Shown one piece after another: positions 16,097 through 22,150 of a stretch of DNA of 22,150 bases. Source of the DNA: an uncultured bacterium (lineage in GTDB: Bacteria > Bacillota > Clostridia > Oscillospirales > Ruminococcaceae). The DNA lies in the NCBI GenBank assembly GCA_905215965.1, contig CAJMSD010000016.1:1-22150 (forward strand), given 5' to 3'. The position numbers and the translations under genes are program-made. Position 1 is the stretch's first letter, and the number at the start of each line of letters is the position of its first letter. The notes under the pieces were generated by a model. The model worked only from the letters and a program-made list of their open reading frames with translations, made no database searches and was not told where the DNA came from.

Positions 16097-16121
16097 CTAT
16101 TTCTGGAGGTGATTTTATCCA

Positions 16122-17111
16122 TTGAGAACTAAGCGACACTATGTGCAGATTGACCCAGATGTACTTGAACGGGTACGCCAGATTGACTTGTTATCCTATC
16201 TGCGTGAGTTTGAGCCAAGCAATCTCGTTAAGGTCAAAGGCACAAGCAATGTGTACTGTACCACAGAACACGACAGCTTGAAGATTTCCAACGGCAAATG
16301 GTATTGGTGGTCGAGGGGTTTCGGCGGCTATTCTGCTCTCGATTATCTCATCAAGGTTAAGGAATATGACTTTGTGGAAGCCGTGGAAATTCTCACGGGA
16401 CAGACGATGGCGGACTGGAAGCCGCCCCCTGCTCCCAAGAAAGATGAGCCGAAAGTCCTGCTCCTGCCGCCAAAGAATAAGGATTGTAACCGAGTGATAC
16501 AGTATCTTTTCGGGCGTGGTATTGACTATCAGCTCATACAGGAATGTATTGCAGATGGCACGCTCTATGAGAGTGCCGATTACCACAATGCTGTTTTTAT
16601 TGGGAAAGATGAAAGCGGAACACCGAAATATGCTGCCCTGCGAAGTACTCTCGGCAGCACTTTCAAGCAGGACGCATCGGGCAGCGACAAGCGGTATTCG
16701 TTCCGACTTCTGGCAAGAGAGCCAACGGATACCGTGCATTTATTTGAAGCCGCCATTGATTTACTGTCCTATGCCACTTATCTAAAATGCGAGGACAAGG
16801 ACTGCAAATCGGAGAGTCTGCTTTCTCTTTCGGGCGTGTATCAGCCAAAGAAAGAGATGAAGGACAGCAAAATACCCATAGCCCTCACAACTTTTTTGAG
16901 TGCCAATCCACAAATTAAGACCATAGTTCTGCATCTGGATAATGATAAGGTAGGCAGACTTTGTACCGCTACTTTGAAAGAACTGTTGCAGAAAGACTAC
17001 AAAATCGTTGATGATCCACCGCCTGTCGGCAAGGACTTCAACGATTTTTTGTTGTCCTATCTGGGGATTACAAGACCAAAGTCTGCCCGTGAAAGGAGTG
17101 ATGTCCGTTGA
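16122..17111 (+). CDS. DUF3991/Toprim primase-like protein, 329 aa
   Basis: Likely DNA primase-related protein for replication or second-strand synthesis of the transferred element. It starts at TTG 16122, 12 bases after GGAGG (16105-16109), a slightly long spacing; GTG 16143 is the next option. Residues 40-95 resemble the CHC2-derived N-terminal region (HDSLKISNGKWYWWSRGFGG, ALDYLI), but the zinc-binding Cys/His set is incomplete, as in DUF3991 proteins. The Toprim part has the acidic motif FEAAIDLLS with E209 and the DxD motif LHLDNDK with D273 and D275, the expected metal-binding residues. Proteins of this type precede the mobilisation genes in Tn1549-like elements. Full primase activity is not established, since no separate polymerase domain is visible. 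Confidence 0.85.
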   Translation: MRTKRHYVQIDPDVLERVRQIDLLSYLREFEPSNLVKVKGTSNVYCTTEHDSLKISNGKWYWWSRGFGGYSALDYLIKVKEYDFVEAVEILTGQTMADWKPPPAPKKDEPKVLLLPPKNKDCNRVIQYLFGRGIDYQLIQECIADGTLYESADYHNAVFIGKDESGTPKYAALRSTLGSTFKQDASGSDKRYSFRLLAREPTDTVHLFEAAIDLLSYATYLKCEDKDCKSESLLSLSGVYQPKKEMKDSKIPIALTTFLSANPQIKTIVLHLDNDKVGRLCTATLKELLQKDYKIVDDPPPVGKDFNDFLLSYLGITRPKSARERSDVR

Positions 17112-17181
17112 TTGTGTAGCAGTTTTTTCCCAGAAAGATACCGAAACCAAATCAAAATTTAATGCTGAAAGCGAGGAATGA
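17101..17181 (+). CDS. Possible 26-residue peptide bridging primase and PcfM-like genes
   Basis: ATG 17101 (or GTG 17098) opens a 26-codon frame that overlaps the last 11 bases of the primase-like gene. It ends at 17181, just after the ribosome site of the next gene (GAGG 17173-17176). GAAAGGAG at 17091-17098 could initiate it at the GTG. The peptide (MSVDCVAVFSQKDTETKSKF...) shows no motif. It may simply keep ribosomes moving between two genes, or may not be a gene. Confidence 0.3.
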   Translation: MSVDCVAVFSQKDTETKSKFNAESEE

Positions 17182-17185
17182 ACCA

Positions 17186-17479
17186 TTGAAAAAGTATGAT
17201 GTAACCCTTACCGCCCATTATCAAAAGACCGTTTCCGTCTATGCAGAAAGCTCCGAACAGGCAAAGGAAAAAACAAAAATTATCCTGTTCGACACAGACC
17301 TTATCAACTTTACTGATGATGATTTTGTCTGCGGCGAAGCCGATATTACCGAGCAGAGCGAGGACAGTCTTGATAGTGCGTGCGAGAACACACTACAGGA
17401 AAATGAGGATTGTTCGGACTGTCCGTACTTCTGTCCCGTGTGCGGTGAGTGTATGTATGAGGACGACTGCGAGGAATGA
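17186..17479 (+). CDS. DpnD/PcfM-like protein with Cys-rich tail, 97 aa
   Basis: TTG 17186 is chosen because GAGG (17173-17176) lies 9 bases upstream and the product then begins MKKYDVTLTAHYQKTVSVYA, the usual opening of DpnD/PcfM-like proteins. ATG 17162 in the same frame would add eight residues and has no site. Residues 1-55 form the beta-alpha DpnD-PcfM-like domain (KYDVTLTAHYQKTVSVYAES, then a helix SEQAKEKTKII). The C-terminal part adds cysteines at 66, 76, 79, 83, 86, 89 and 95, a cluster able to bind metal. PcfM is named from the enterococcal pCF10 conjugation region; its biochemical role is unclear to me. The gene lies directly before the candidate oriT. Confidence 0.65.
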   Translation: MKKYDVTLTAHYQKTVSVYAESSEQAKEKTKIILFDTDLINFTDDDFVCGEADITEQSEDSLDSACENTLQENEDCSDCPYFCPVCGECMYEDDCEE

Positions 17480-17497
17480 GATGTCTTACCAAGCACT

Positions 17498-17545
17498 GAA
17501 TTTGGTTAGCCAAATTCGCTTGTTAGGGGACAGCCCCCTAATACC
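17498..17545 (+). other. oriT: Candidate origin of transfer (oriT): two perfect inverted repeats
   Basis: Two adjacent perfect inverted repeats occupy the 92-base gap upstream of the mobilisation genes. The first is GAATTTGG / CCAAATTC (17498-17505 and 17510-17517, 4-base spacer). The second is TTAGGGG / CCCCTAA (17523-17529 and 17535-17541, 5-base spacer), followed by TACCCC. Neither has a T-run, so they are not ordinary terminators. MOB_P-type origins usually lie just upstream of the accessory and relaxase genes and carry an inverted repeat beside the nick site. The exact nick position cannot be read from sequence alone. Confidence 0.6.
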
Positions 17546-17571
17546 CCGTGAGAACAGAAAGGAGTTCAAGA

Positions 17572-17724
17572 ATGAGTGAGTTCTTATTTTTCATTATCGG
17601 CACAATGCTCGGCGGTCTGTTCGGCGTTGTGTGTATGTGCTGCTTGCAGATAAACAGACTTTCCGAGAGAAAGGAAGAGGACAATGCGAAAAAGAAATGT
17701 GCAGATACTTTTCCGTCTGACTGA
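17572..17724 (+). CDS. DUF3789-type small membrane protein, 50 aa
   Basis: ATG 17572 has AAAGGAG (17558-17564) 7 bases upstream. The product has one glycine-rich hydrophobic helix (FLFFIIGTMLGGLFGVVCMCCLQINRL, about residues 4-30) and then a polar Lys/Glu tail. A hydrophobic helix ending in a cysteine-rich CMCCLQINR-type segment is typical of DUF3789 proteins, small membrane proteins found in clostridial conjugative elements. It overlaps the start of mobC by 41 bases in another frame, so the two are probably translated from one message. Function is unknown; a link to the membrane-bound transfer machinery is inference from position. Confidence 0.7.
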   Translation: MSEFLFFIIGTMLGGLFGVVCMCCLQINRLSERKEEDNAKKKCADTFPSD

Positions 17725-18013
17725 GGAGGAAGCCGAACACCTTAATGAGCTTGTGCGGAAATCGGGTCGCTCAAAAGAAGCCTTTTTAAGAGAAATGGTA
17801 AGGGGCTATCAGCTCTGCGAAAAGCCCGACCCAGAGTTCTATAAAATGATGCGTGAGCTGTCCGCTATTGGCAACCGTATCAATCAGCTTGCGGTTAAGG
17901 CAAACGCCCTCGGCTTTGTGGATACCCCGATGCTCCGTGAGGAAGCAAGGAAGTGGCACGAATTTCAGATTGAAATTCGCAAAAGGTATCTGCTTCCACG
18001 CAGGTCATCGTAA
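17684..18013 (+). CDS. mobC: MobC-type relaxosome accessory protein, 109 aa
   Basis: Accessory DNA-binding protein expected to load the relaxase at oriT. ATG 17684 follows AAGGAAGAGG (17671-17680). Residues 3-42 form a ribbon-helix-helix-like segment (VQILFRLTEEEAEHLNELV, then SGRSKEAFLREMVRGY). Residues 56-80 (MMRELSAIGNRINQLAVKAN) match the conserved MobC helix of mobilisation proteins, with the characteristic GNRINQLA stretch. The length is typical. Its stop overlaps the relaxase ATG by one base (TAATG), the tight coupling usual for mobC-relaxase pairs. The candidate oriT lies about 140 bases upstream. Confidence 0.85.
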   Translation: MRKRNVQILFRLTEEEAEHLNELVRKSGRSKEAFLREMVRGYQLCEKPDPEFYKMMRELSAIGNRINQLAVKANALGFVDTPMLREEARKWHEFQIEIRKRYLLPRRSS

Positions 18014-19425
18014 TGGCGGTCTGCGAGATATGGGATGTGCGTGGCAGGCTCGACCACCCAATCGACTATGCCGAAAATCCCGAAAAGACAGCCAACCCCA
18101 AATACACCGAAGCCGACCTGCAGGCGATGGTCGATGTAATGGAGTACGCTACAAATAAGAATAAGACCGAGCAGCGTTTCTTTGTCACAGGCGTAAACTG
18201 TGACCCGACCACCGCTAGAGATGAAATGATGATTACCAAAGCGGGGTGGAACGACACGAGCGAGATTGTCTGTTACCACGGCTTTCAGAGCTTCAAGCAC
18301 GGTGAGGTTACGCCAGAGCAGGCTCACGAAGTCGGCGTTAAACTTGCTGAGCGAATGTGGGGCAACAGATTTCAAGTCATCGTTGCCACCCATCTGAATA
18401 CCGACTGCCTGCATAATCACTTTGTCGTGAACTCTGTTTCTTTTGCTGACGGTATGCACTACCACGACAACAAAGCAAATCTGCGGCTGCTCCGTCAGCG
18501 TTCCGATGAGCTTTGCCGTGAGTATGCCCTGTCCGTCATCGAACACCCAAGCGGCAAGAAAAAGCCCTACGCCCTTTACCAAGCCGAAAAGCAGGGGCGA
18601 CCCACGAGGGATAATGTTGCAAGACAGGCGGTGGACGAAGCTATCAGCAAATCATTCACGCTGAAAGACTTTGACCGCCAGTTGGCAGAAATGGGCTACC
18701 GCATAAACTTTGACCCCAACCGCAAGTATTGGACGATTATCGGCAAGGGCTGGCAAAGACCCAAGCGGCTTTATAAGCTCGGAGAGGAATACACCAATGA
18801 CAGGATTATGGAGCGTATCAGAGAAAATTCCTATGCGGTCAAATTCCAGAGCTTCTCGGAGCCACAGCCACAGATTAAGGTCTATCGGGTCAAAGGCTCT
18901 TTGAAGAACGCTAAGAAAATCGGTGGCTTGCGTGGACTGTATCTCCATTACTGCTACAAGCTCGGTATCCTGCCAAAAGGCAGAAAACAAAATTATGCAC
19001 GGCTTCATTATCTCTTAAAGGACGACCTTATGAAGATGGAAGCCATCACACAGGAAACAAGGCTGCTTTGCCGCAATCACATTGATACGGCGGAGCAGCT
19101 TTGTTCATATAAAGGCTCTCTGGAAACGGAGATGTCTGCCCTGCTTCAGAAGCGAAAGGAGCTTTACTCCAAATCCCGCAGGATAAGCGGCGAAGAAAAG
19201 GAAGCGGTCAAGGCAGAGATTTCCGATATTTCGGGGCGGCTGAAAGTTATCCGAAAGGAGGTCAGACTGTGCGAGGGCATTTCCGCCCGTAGTGATACCC
19301 TCAAGGAAAAATTGCAGACGATACGGGCAGACGAAAACGAACAGCGAAGAAAGGAGCTGATGAAGAATGAACACAGGCGGCGAAGCGGCAGAACAAATCG
19401 TCCGAATGAGCTTGGAGGGCTTTGA
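18013..19425 (+). CDS. MOB_P-type relaxase, 470 aa
   Basis: Relaxase that nicks one strand at oriT, stays covalently bound and is exported with the DNA. The N-terminal third carries the catalytic domain. Y19 in HPIDYAENPEKT is the likely nucleophile. The metal-binding histidine motif is HLNTDCLHNHFVVNS, with H127, D131, H134 and H136. FVTGVNCDPTTARDEM (57-72) and CYHGFQSFKHGEVTPEQAHE (87-106) match the conserved middle motifs of clostridial MOB_P enzymes. The C-terminal half (about 330-465) is highly charged and predicted coiled coil, as in family members. The start overlaps the mobC stop by one base and the end overlaps pcfB by 59 bases. All catalytic residues are present, so it is probably active. 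Confidence 0.93.
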   Translation: MAVCEIWDVRGRLDHPIDYAENPEKTANPKYTEADLQAMVDVMEYATNKNKTEQRFFVTGVNCDPTTARDEMMITKAGWNDTSEIVCYHGFQSFKHGEVTPEQAHEVGVKLAERMWGNRFQVIVATHLNTDCLHNHFVVNSVSFADGMHYHDNKANLRLLRQRSDELCREYALSVIEHPSGKKKPYALYQAEKQGRPTRDNVARQAVDEAISKSFTLKDFDRQLAEMGYRINFDPNRKYWTIIGKGWQRPKRLYKLGEEYTNDRIMERIRENSYAVKFQSFSEPQPQIKVYRVKGSLKNAKKIGGLRGLYLHYCYKLGILPKGRKQNYARLHYLLKDDLMKMEAITQETRLLCRNHIDTAEQLCSYKGSLETEMSALLQKRKELYSKSRRISGEEKEAVKAEISDISGRLKVIRKEVRLCEGISARSDTLKEKLQTIRADENEQRRKELMKNEHRRRSGRTNRPNELGGL

Positions 19426-20179
19426 GGTCGCTGCCAAAATCACAGGTGCAGGTGCGAAGAACATCGCTATCCTGTTGTATTCCATTCTCAAAGAAGAAAA
19501 GAAAACCAAAGGAAAAGCAAGGCTGACAAGTATGCTCCGTTCTGGCAAGGAGCTGAAAGTCTTTACCGTCAAAAGCGGCGACTTGAAAAAGTTCACGCAG
19601 GAAGCAAAAAAATACGGTGTGCTTTACTGCGTCCTCACGGACAGAAAAAACAAAGACCCAAATGCAGAGGTCGATGTCATCGCTCGTGCCGAGGACGCAT
19701 CGAAAATCAGCCGTATTGTGGAACGCTTTAATCTTGCTTCGGTGGATACCGCTTCTATTGTGACGGAAGCCGAGAAATCCAAAGATGCAAAGGACGGTCA
19801 GCCAGAGCCAGATATTGGTGTGCAGGAAAAGGCGGAGAAAGATAAGCTGCTTGACGAGCTTATGGGCAAGCCTGTCCAGAAGGAGGAAAACGCACCAAAC
19901 CCCTCGGTGGCAAAGACAGAAAAATCCCCTCAGTCCGAGCCTACCTCAGAGCAGCCAAAGAAATCCGCAGAGGGGGCTACTATGACTAAGGAGAAACCTT
20001 CTGTCAGAGAGGAACTGCGGAAAATCAAGGAGAGCCGCAAGGAGCAGAAAGCAGAGATTAACACTTCCGTCCTGGACAAAAGCGGAGCTTCCGACAGGGC
20101 GAAAAGTGCTAACGGGAAAACGGAGCATAAACAGCCCCAGAGAAAGAAAAAGAAACCAAAATCCAAAGAAACGAGGTAA
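19367..20179 (+). CDS. pcfB: PcfB family (DUF3801) conjugation protein, 270 aa
   Basis: PcfB-like relaxosome or coupling accessory protein. ATG 19367 lies 10 bases after AAGGAG (19351-19356) and within the 3' end of the relaxase gene (59-base overlap). Residues 1-125 form the conserved DUF3801 domain: EAAEQIVRMSLEGFEVAAKI, GAKNIAILLYSILKEEKKTK, a strand-helix KVFTVKSGDLKKFTQEAKKYGVLYCVL and DVIARAEDASKISRIVERFN. The rest (130-270) is a disordered Lys/Glu/Pro-rich tail ending in a very basic stretch (PQRKKKKPKSKETR), suited to DNA or protein contact. In enterococcal pCF10, PcfB cooperates with the relaxase and the PcfC coupling protein. The same three partners are found here in one operon. Confidence 0.9.
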   Translation: MNTGGEAAEQIVRMSLEGFEVAAKITGAGAKNIAILLYSILKEEKKTKGKARLTSMLRSGKELKVFTVKSGDLKKFTQEAKKYGVLYCVLTDRKNKDPNAEVDVIARAEDASKISRIVERFNLASVDTASIVTEAEKSKDAKDGQPEPDIGVQEKAEKDKLLDELMGKPVQKEENAPNPSVAKTEKSPQSEPTSEQPKKSAEGATMTKEKPSVREELRKIKESRKEQKAEINTSVLDKSGASDRAKSANGKTEHKQPQRKKKKPKSKETR

Positions 20180-20185
20180 ACAGCT

Positions 20186-21049
20186 ATGAGTATTTACGAT
20201 GTATTCAGCGGCGGCAACAGACCTTTTGATAAAGAGGAATGGGCTGCCGCAAAGCAGGCACAGCGGAAAGAAGCCTATGAGCTGATTGACAATACCTGCT
20301 CTGAAATGATGGCAAGCGGCGACAGCTTCCGTCAGTATCTTAATGTGCAGGGTAGCTTTGACCGCTACTCCGTGGCTAACGCTATTCTGGTGTCAGCACA
20401 GATGCCCGAAGCAACGCAACTTAAAGAGTACAGCAAATGGAAAGCGAACCGTGTCTATGTGAATAAGGACGCACAGAAAATTATTATCCTTGAGCCGAGC
20501 AAGGAATACACCCGTGAGGACGGGACAAAGGGCATCTCCTACAATGCCAAAGTGGTTTATGATATTTCCGAAACCTCGGCAAAGGACAGGCAGCAGGAAC
20601 AGGAGCCGAAATCCATGCGTGAGCTTGTGTCGGCTCTGATTGATGCAAGCCCTGTACCCTGTGTACCCGTCGGTGAGCTTGAACTGCCTGCCTATTATGA
20701 CAGCTCTCAGCAGACCATTTTTGTCAAGAAAGGGCTTTCTGAGGAAGTGCTGTTCGTGAGTATGGCAAAAGAAGTGTCGGCGGCGGTCTATGACTTTAAG
20801 TACAACGAGAGCCGTGATGCTTCCGACTTCAAATCCTTCTGCGTTGCCTATATGGTAAGCTCCCGTTACGGCGTGGATACCAGAGGGTTTGACTTTTCCA
20901 GACTTCCCAGAGAGTATGCGGAAATGGATACGCAGGCATTCAAGGGAGAGCTTGGCACGATGCGTGATGTTCTGGGCGAAATCCAGAGCGATATGTATAA
21001 GAGTATGGAAAAGAACAAGCCTGCAAAGAACAAAGAGCAGGAACGCTAA
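20186..21049 (+). CDS. ArdC/LtrC-like protein with degenerate peptidase region, 287 aa
   Basis: Protein with an ArdC-type N-terminal ssDNA-binding domain, common in conjugative elements and linked to protection of incoming single-stranded DNA. ATG 20186 follows GAGG (20173-20176). Residues 49-104 carry the hallmark pattern RQYLNVQGSFDRYSVANAIL, then ATQLKEYSKWKANRVYVN and a strand IIILEP. The second half matches the position of the zinc-peptidase domain, but where HExxH is expected it has AKEVSAAVYD (194-203), with neither histidine. It is therefore probably not a protease. It lies seven bases after pcfB and 15 bases before the next gene, inside the transfer operon. Anti-restriction activity is known for ArdC relatives but unproven here. 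Confidence 0.75.
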   Translation: MSIYDVFSGGNRPFDKEEWAAAKQAQRKEAYELIDNTCSEMMASGDSFRQYLNVQGSFDRYSVANAILVSAQMPEATQLKEYSKWKANRVYVNKDAQKIIILEPSKEYTREDGTKGISYNAKVVYDISETSAKDRQQEQEPKSMRELVSALIDASPVPCVPVGELELPAYYDSSQQTIFVKKGLSEEVLFVSMAKEVSAAVYDFKYNESRDASDFKSFCVAYMVSSRYGVDTRGFDFSRLPREYAEMDTQAFKGELGTMRDVLGEIQSDMYKSMEKNKPAKNKEQER

Positions 21050-21064
21050 TCGGAGGTGAAGACT

Positions 21065-21262
21065 ATGAGAGAGGAACGATACCATATCGCACTTGATAAG
21101 TACGATAAGAATATCGTCATCAACGCCTTAAACACCCTGCGTATACAGCAGTTAAAGGAGGAACGCCCCACCGAGCCTGTTGACGAGCTGATAAGCAAGG
21201 TGGCACACGCCCCGACAAAAAAGGTTAAGGTCGTGCATTGCAGGTGCAATGAGGAACGATGA
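21065..21262 (+). CDS. Small conserved ICE protein, 65 aa
   Basis: ATG 21065 has GGAGG (21052-21056) 8 bases upstream; GTG 21056 in the same frame overlaps that site. The product is helical and basic, with DKYDKNIVINALNTLRIQQL (12-31), a turn (EERPTEPVDELISKV) and a C-terminal strand KKVKVVHCRC. Similar short proteins sit just before the coupling-protein gene in related elements, but I do not know a function. The two genes overlap by 14 bases, so translation of the coupling protein, whose own ribosome site is poor, is probably coupled to this gene. Confidence 0.75.
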   Translation: MREERYHIALDKYDKNIVINALNTLRIQQLKEERPTEPVDELISKVAHAPTKKVKVVHCRCNEER

Positions 21263-22150
21263 CCAGAAAACGAGCCTAATCCTTTCTGTCTGCGGCATAC
21301 TTCCTGTCGTATGGCTTGCCCTGCTGACAGCACCCTATGTCAGCGGCGGTCTTGTAGAGATTATCCGAGGTCTGCCCGTGGCGATGGGCAATCCGTTCGA
21401 AATAATGGTGTGTGAGGACAGCGTAAAGACTGTCCTTATTTTTTTGCTTGCCTACGTTATGGGCATCGGCGTTTATTTCTCTACACGCAGGAACTACCGC
21501 AGGCGTGAGGAACACGGCTCTGCGAAATGGGGCAACGCAGGTGCTTTGAATAAGAAGTACCGAGATAAAGACCCGTCAGCTAATAAGCTCTTGACCCAGA
21601 ATGTCCGTATTGGGTTGGACGGGAAAAAGCACCGCAGGAATCTGAATATTTTAGTCTGCGGCGGCTCTGGTGCGGGTAAAACAAGGTTTTTCTGCAAGCC
21701 AAATGCTATGCAGTGCAACACATCTTTTGTAATACTCGACCCAAAGGGCGAAATCGTCCGTGACATCGGGGGTCTGTTGGAAAATAAAGGCTATGAGGTG
21801 CGTGTGCTTGACCTTATCAATATGCACCGCAGCCATTGTTACAATCCCTTTGTCTATCTGCGGAACGATAACGATGTTCAGAGGTTGGTAACAAACTTGT
21901 TTAAGGCGACCACGCCGAAAGGCTCACAGTCGCAAGACCCGTTCTGGGATACGGCGGCGAGTATGCTGCTTCTGGCTCTGGTGTTCTATCTGAAATATGA
22001 AGCACCGCCAGACGAGCAGAATTTCCCGATGGTTATGGAGCTGCTCCGTGCAGGCGAAGTCCGAGAGGACGATGACAGCTATGTAAGCCCTCTGGACGAG
22101 CTGTTTGACCGTCTGGAAATGGTAAACCCAGAGCATATCGCCCTAAAGTA
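21249..22150 (+). CDS. VirD4/TraG-type coupling protein (PcfC-like), 3' truncated
   Basis: Type IV coupling protein: membrane-anchored ATPase that passes the relaxase-DNA complex to the secretion channel. ATG 21249 opens a frame that runs through the right edge; 300 residues are visible. Two N-terminal membrane helices are seen (about residues 9-30 and 63-80), then a cytoplasmic domain beginning RREEHGSAKWGN. The Walker A motif is CGGSGAGKT (137-145, Lys 144), followed by the typical VILDPKGEIV strand. The Walker B motif and C-terminal part are beyond the edge. The ribosome site is weak (AGGTG only 2 bases away), consistent with coupling to the upstream 65-residue gene. ATG 21259 is excluded because it stops after six codons. 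Confidence 0.92.
   Translation, partial: MRNDDQKTSLILSVCGILPVVWLALLTAPYVSGGLVEIIRGLPVAMGNPFEIMVCEDSVKTVLIFLLAYVMGIGVYFSTRRNYRRREEHGSAKWGNAGALNKKYRDKDPSANKLLTQNVRIGLDGKKHRRNLNILVCGGSGAGKTRFFCKPNAMQCNTSFVILDPKGEIVRDIGGLLENKGYEVRVLDLINMHRSHCYNPFVYLRNDNDVQRLVTNLFKATTPKGSQSQDPFWDTAASMLLLALVFYLKYEAPPDEQNFPMVMELLRAGEVREDDDSYVSPLDELFDRLEMVNPEHIALK

Larger units (their letters stand above)
13607..16100 (+). other. AT-rich two-gene cargo block inserted in the ICE backbone
   Basis: Between two hairpin terminators the base composition changes abruptly. Lines I counted here (13741, 13921, 15301) have 27-37% GC, while counted helicase and relaxase lines (8701, 18481) have about 60%. Codon use shifts to AT-ending codons at the same borders. 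The block holds two + strand genes, its own promoter and a terminator, and both flanks are standard backbone genes. No terminal repeats, integrase or transposase were found, so the insertion mechanism is unknown. Interpreted as acquired cargo, probably an immune module. Confidence 0.75.
1..22150. mobile_element. Internal segment of a Tn1549/CTn-like integrative conjugative element
   Basis: The whole window reads as ICE backbone. The combination of CnaB adhesin, methylase-SNF2 fusion, DUF3991/Toprim protein, DUF3789 protein, MobC, MOB_P relaxase, PcfB, ArdC/LtrC-like protein and VirD4/PcfC is characteristic of Tn1549-like conjugative elements of gut Clostridia. All genes run on the + strand. 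No integrase, excisionase or att site is visible, so the ends lie outside the window and the exact family cannot be fixed. The type IV secretion genes (VirB4, VirB6 and cell-wall hydrolase in known relatives) would be expected to the right of the coupling protein. The attribution comes from family recognition, not from an alignment. Confidence 0.85.

Noticed and set aside
13607..16100. Cargo block as an insertion sequence or integron
   Set aside because: No transposase, integrase, terminal inverted repeats or target duplication was found at either border.
17498..17541. Inverted repeats as transcription terminators
   Set aside because: Neither repeat is followed by a T-run, and the position before the mobilisation genes fits oriT better.
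18652..19008. Minus-strand open frame within the relaxase gene
   Set aside because: It is opposite conserved relaxase coding sequence, with no ribosome site or family resemblance.
1..22150. CRISPR array, tRNA or rRNA genes
   Set aside because: No regularly spaced short repeats and no cloverleaf-like or ribosomal segments were seen; non-coding gaps are all short.

Overview
The window looks like part of an integrative conjugative element (ICE) of the broad Tn1549/CTn type found in gut Clostridia (Bacillota; Lachnospiraceae- or Oscillospiraceae-like host). This rests on gene content: a sortase-anchored CnaB adhesin, a giant methylase-SNF2 helicase, a DUF3991/Toprim primase-like protein, a MobC-type accessory protein, a MOB_P relaxase, PcfB, an ArdC/LtrC-like protein and a VirD4/PcfC coupling protein. 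Every gene I support is on the + strand, with strong GGAGG-type ribosome binding sites and many short overlaps. No rRNA, tRNA, CRISPR array, integrase or complete insertion sequence was seen. Both edges cut genes: the adhesin lacks its N-terminus and the coupling protein its C-terminus.

Layout. (1) 2-3655: the adhesin and a 30-residue membrane peptide, closed by a hairpin terminator. (2) 3705-5347: five small accessory genes of unknown function, tightly packed. (3) 5395-13158: a 2587-residue DNA methylase plus SNF2 helicase. Its linker contains a second complete gene, tnpV, in another frame (6233-6586). (4) 13236-13565: a small conserved gene, followed by a terminator. (5) About 13607-16100: an AT-rich cargo block of two genes, with its own promoter and terminator. 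(6) 16122-17479: primase-like protein and a DpnD/PcfM-like protein. (7) 17498-17545: paired perfect inverted repeats, the best oriT candidate. (8) 17572-22150: the transfer operon DUF3789 - mobC - relaxase - pcfB - ardC/ltrC-like - small gene - virD4/pcfC.

How the genes fit together. MobC and the relaxase would nick at oriT. PcfB and the VirD4-like ATPase would deliver the relaxase-DNA complex to the type IV secretion channel, encoded beyond the right edge. The helicase-methylase and primase-like protein would process or protect transferred DNA. The CnaB adhesin would promote cell contact.

The most interesting part is the cargo block. Its first gene encodes an apparent TIR domain followed by four membrane segments, the last pair resembling the TRADD-N-associated two-membrane-segment domain. 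Its second gene encodes an unrecognised protein with a plausible PD-(D/E)XK nuclease core. Its base composition differs sharply from the ICE backbone: lines I counted run about 27-37% GC, against about 60% in helicase and relaxase lines. I propose it is a mobile two-gene immune (abortive-infection type) module. The second strong observation is tnpV overprinted inside the helicase gene. Gaps between genes are all under 300 bases.
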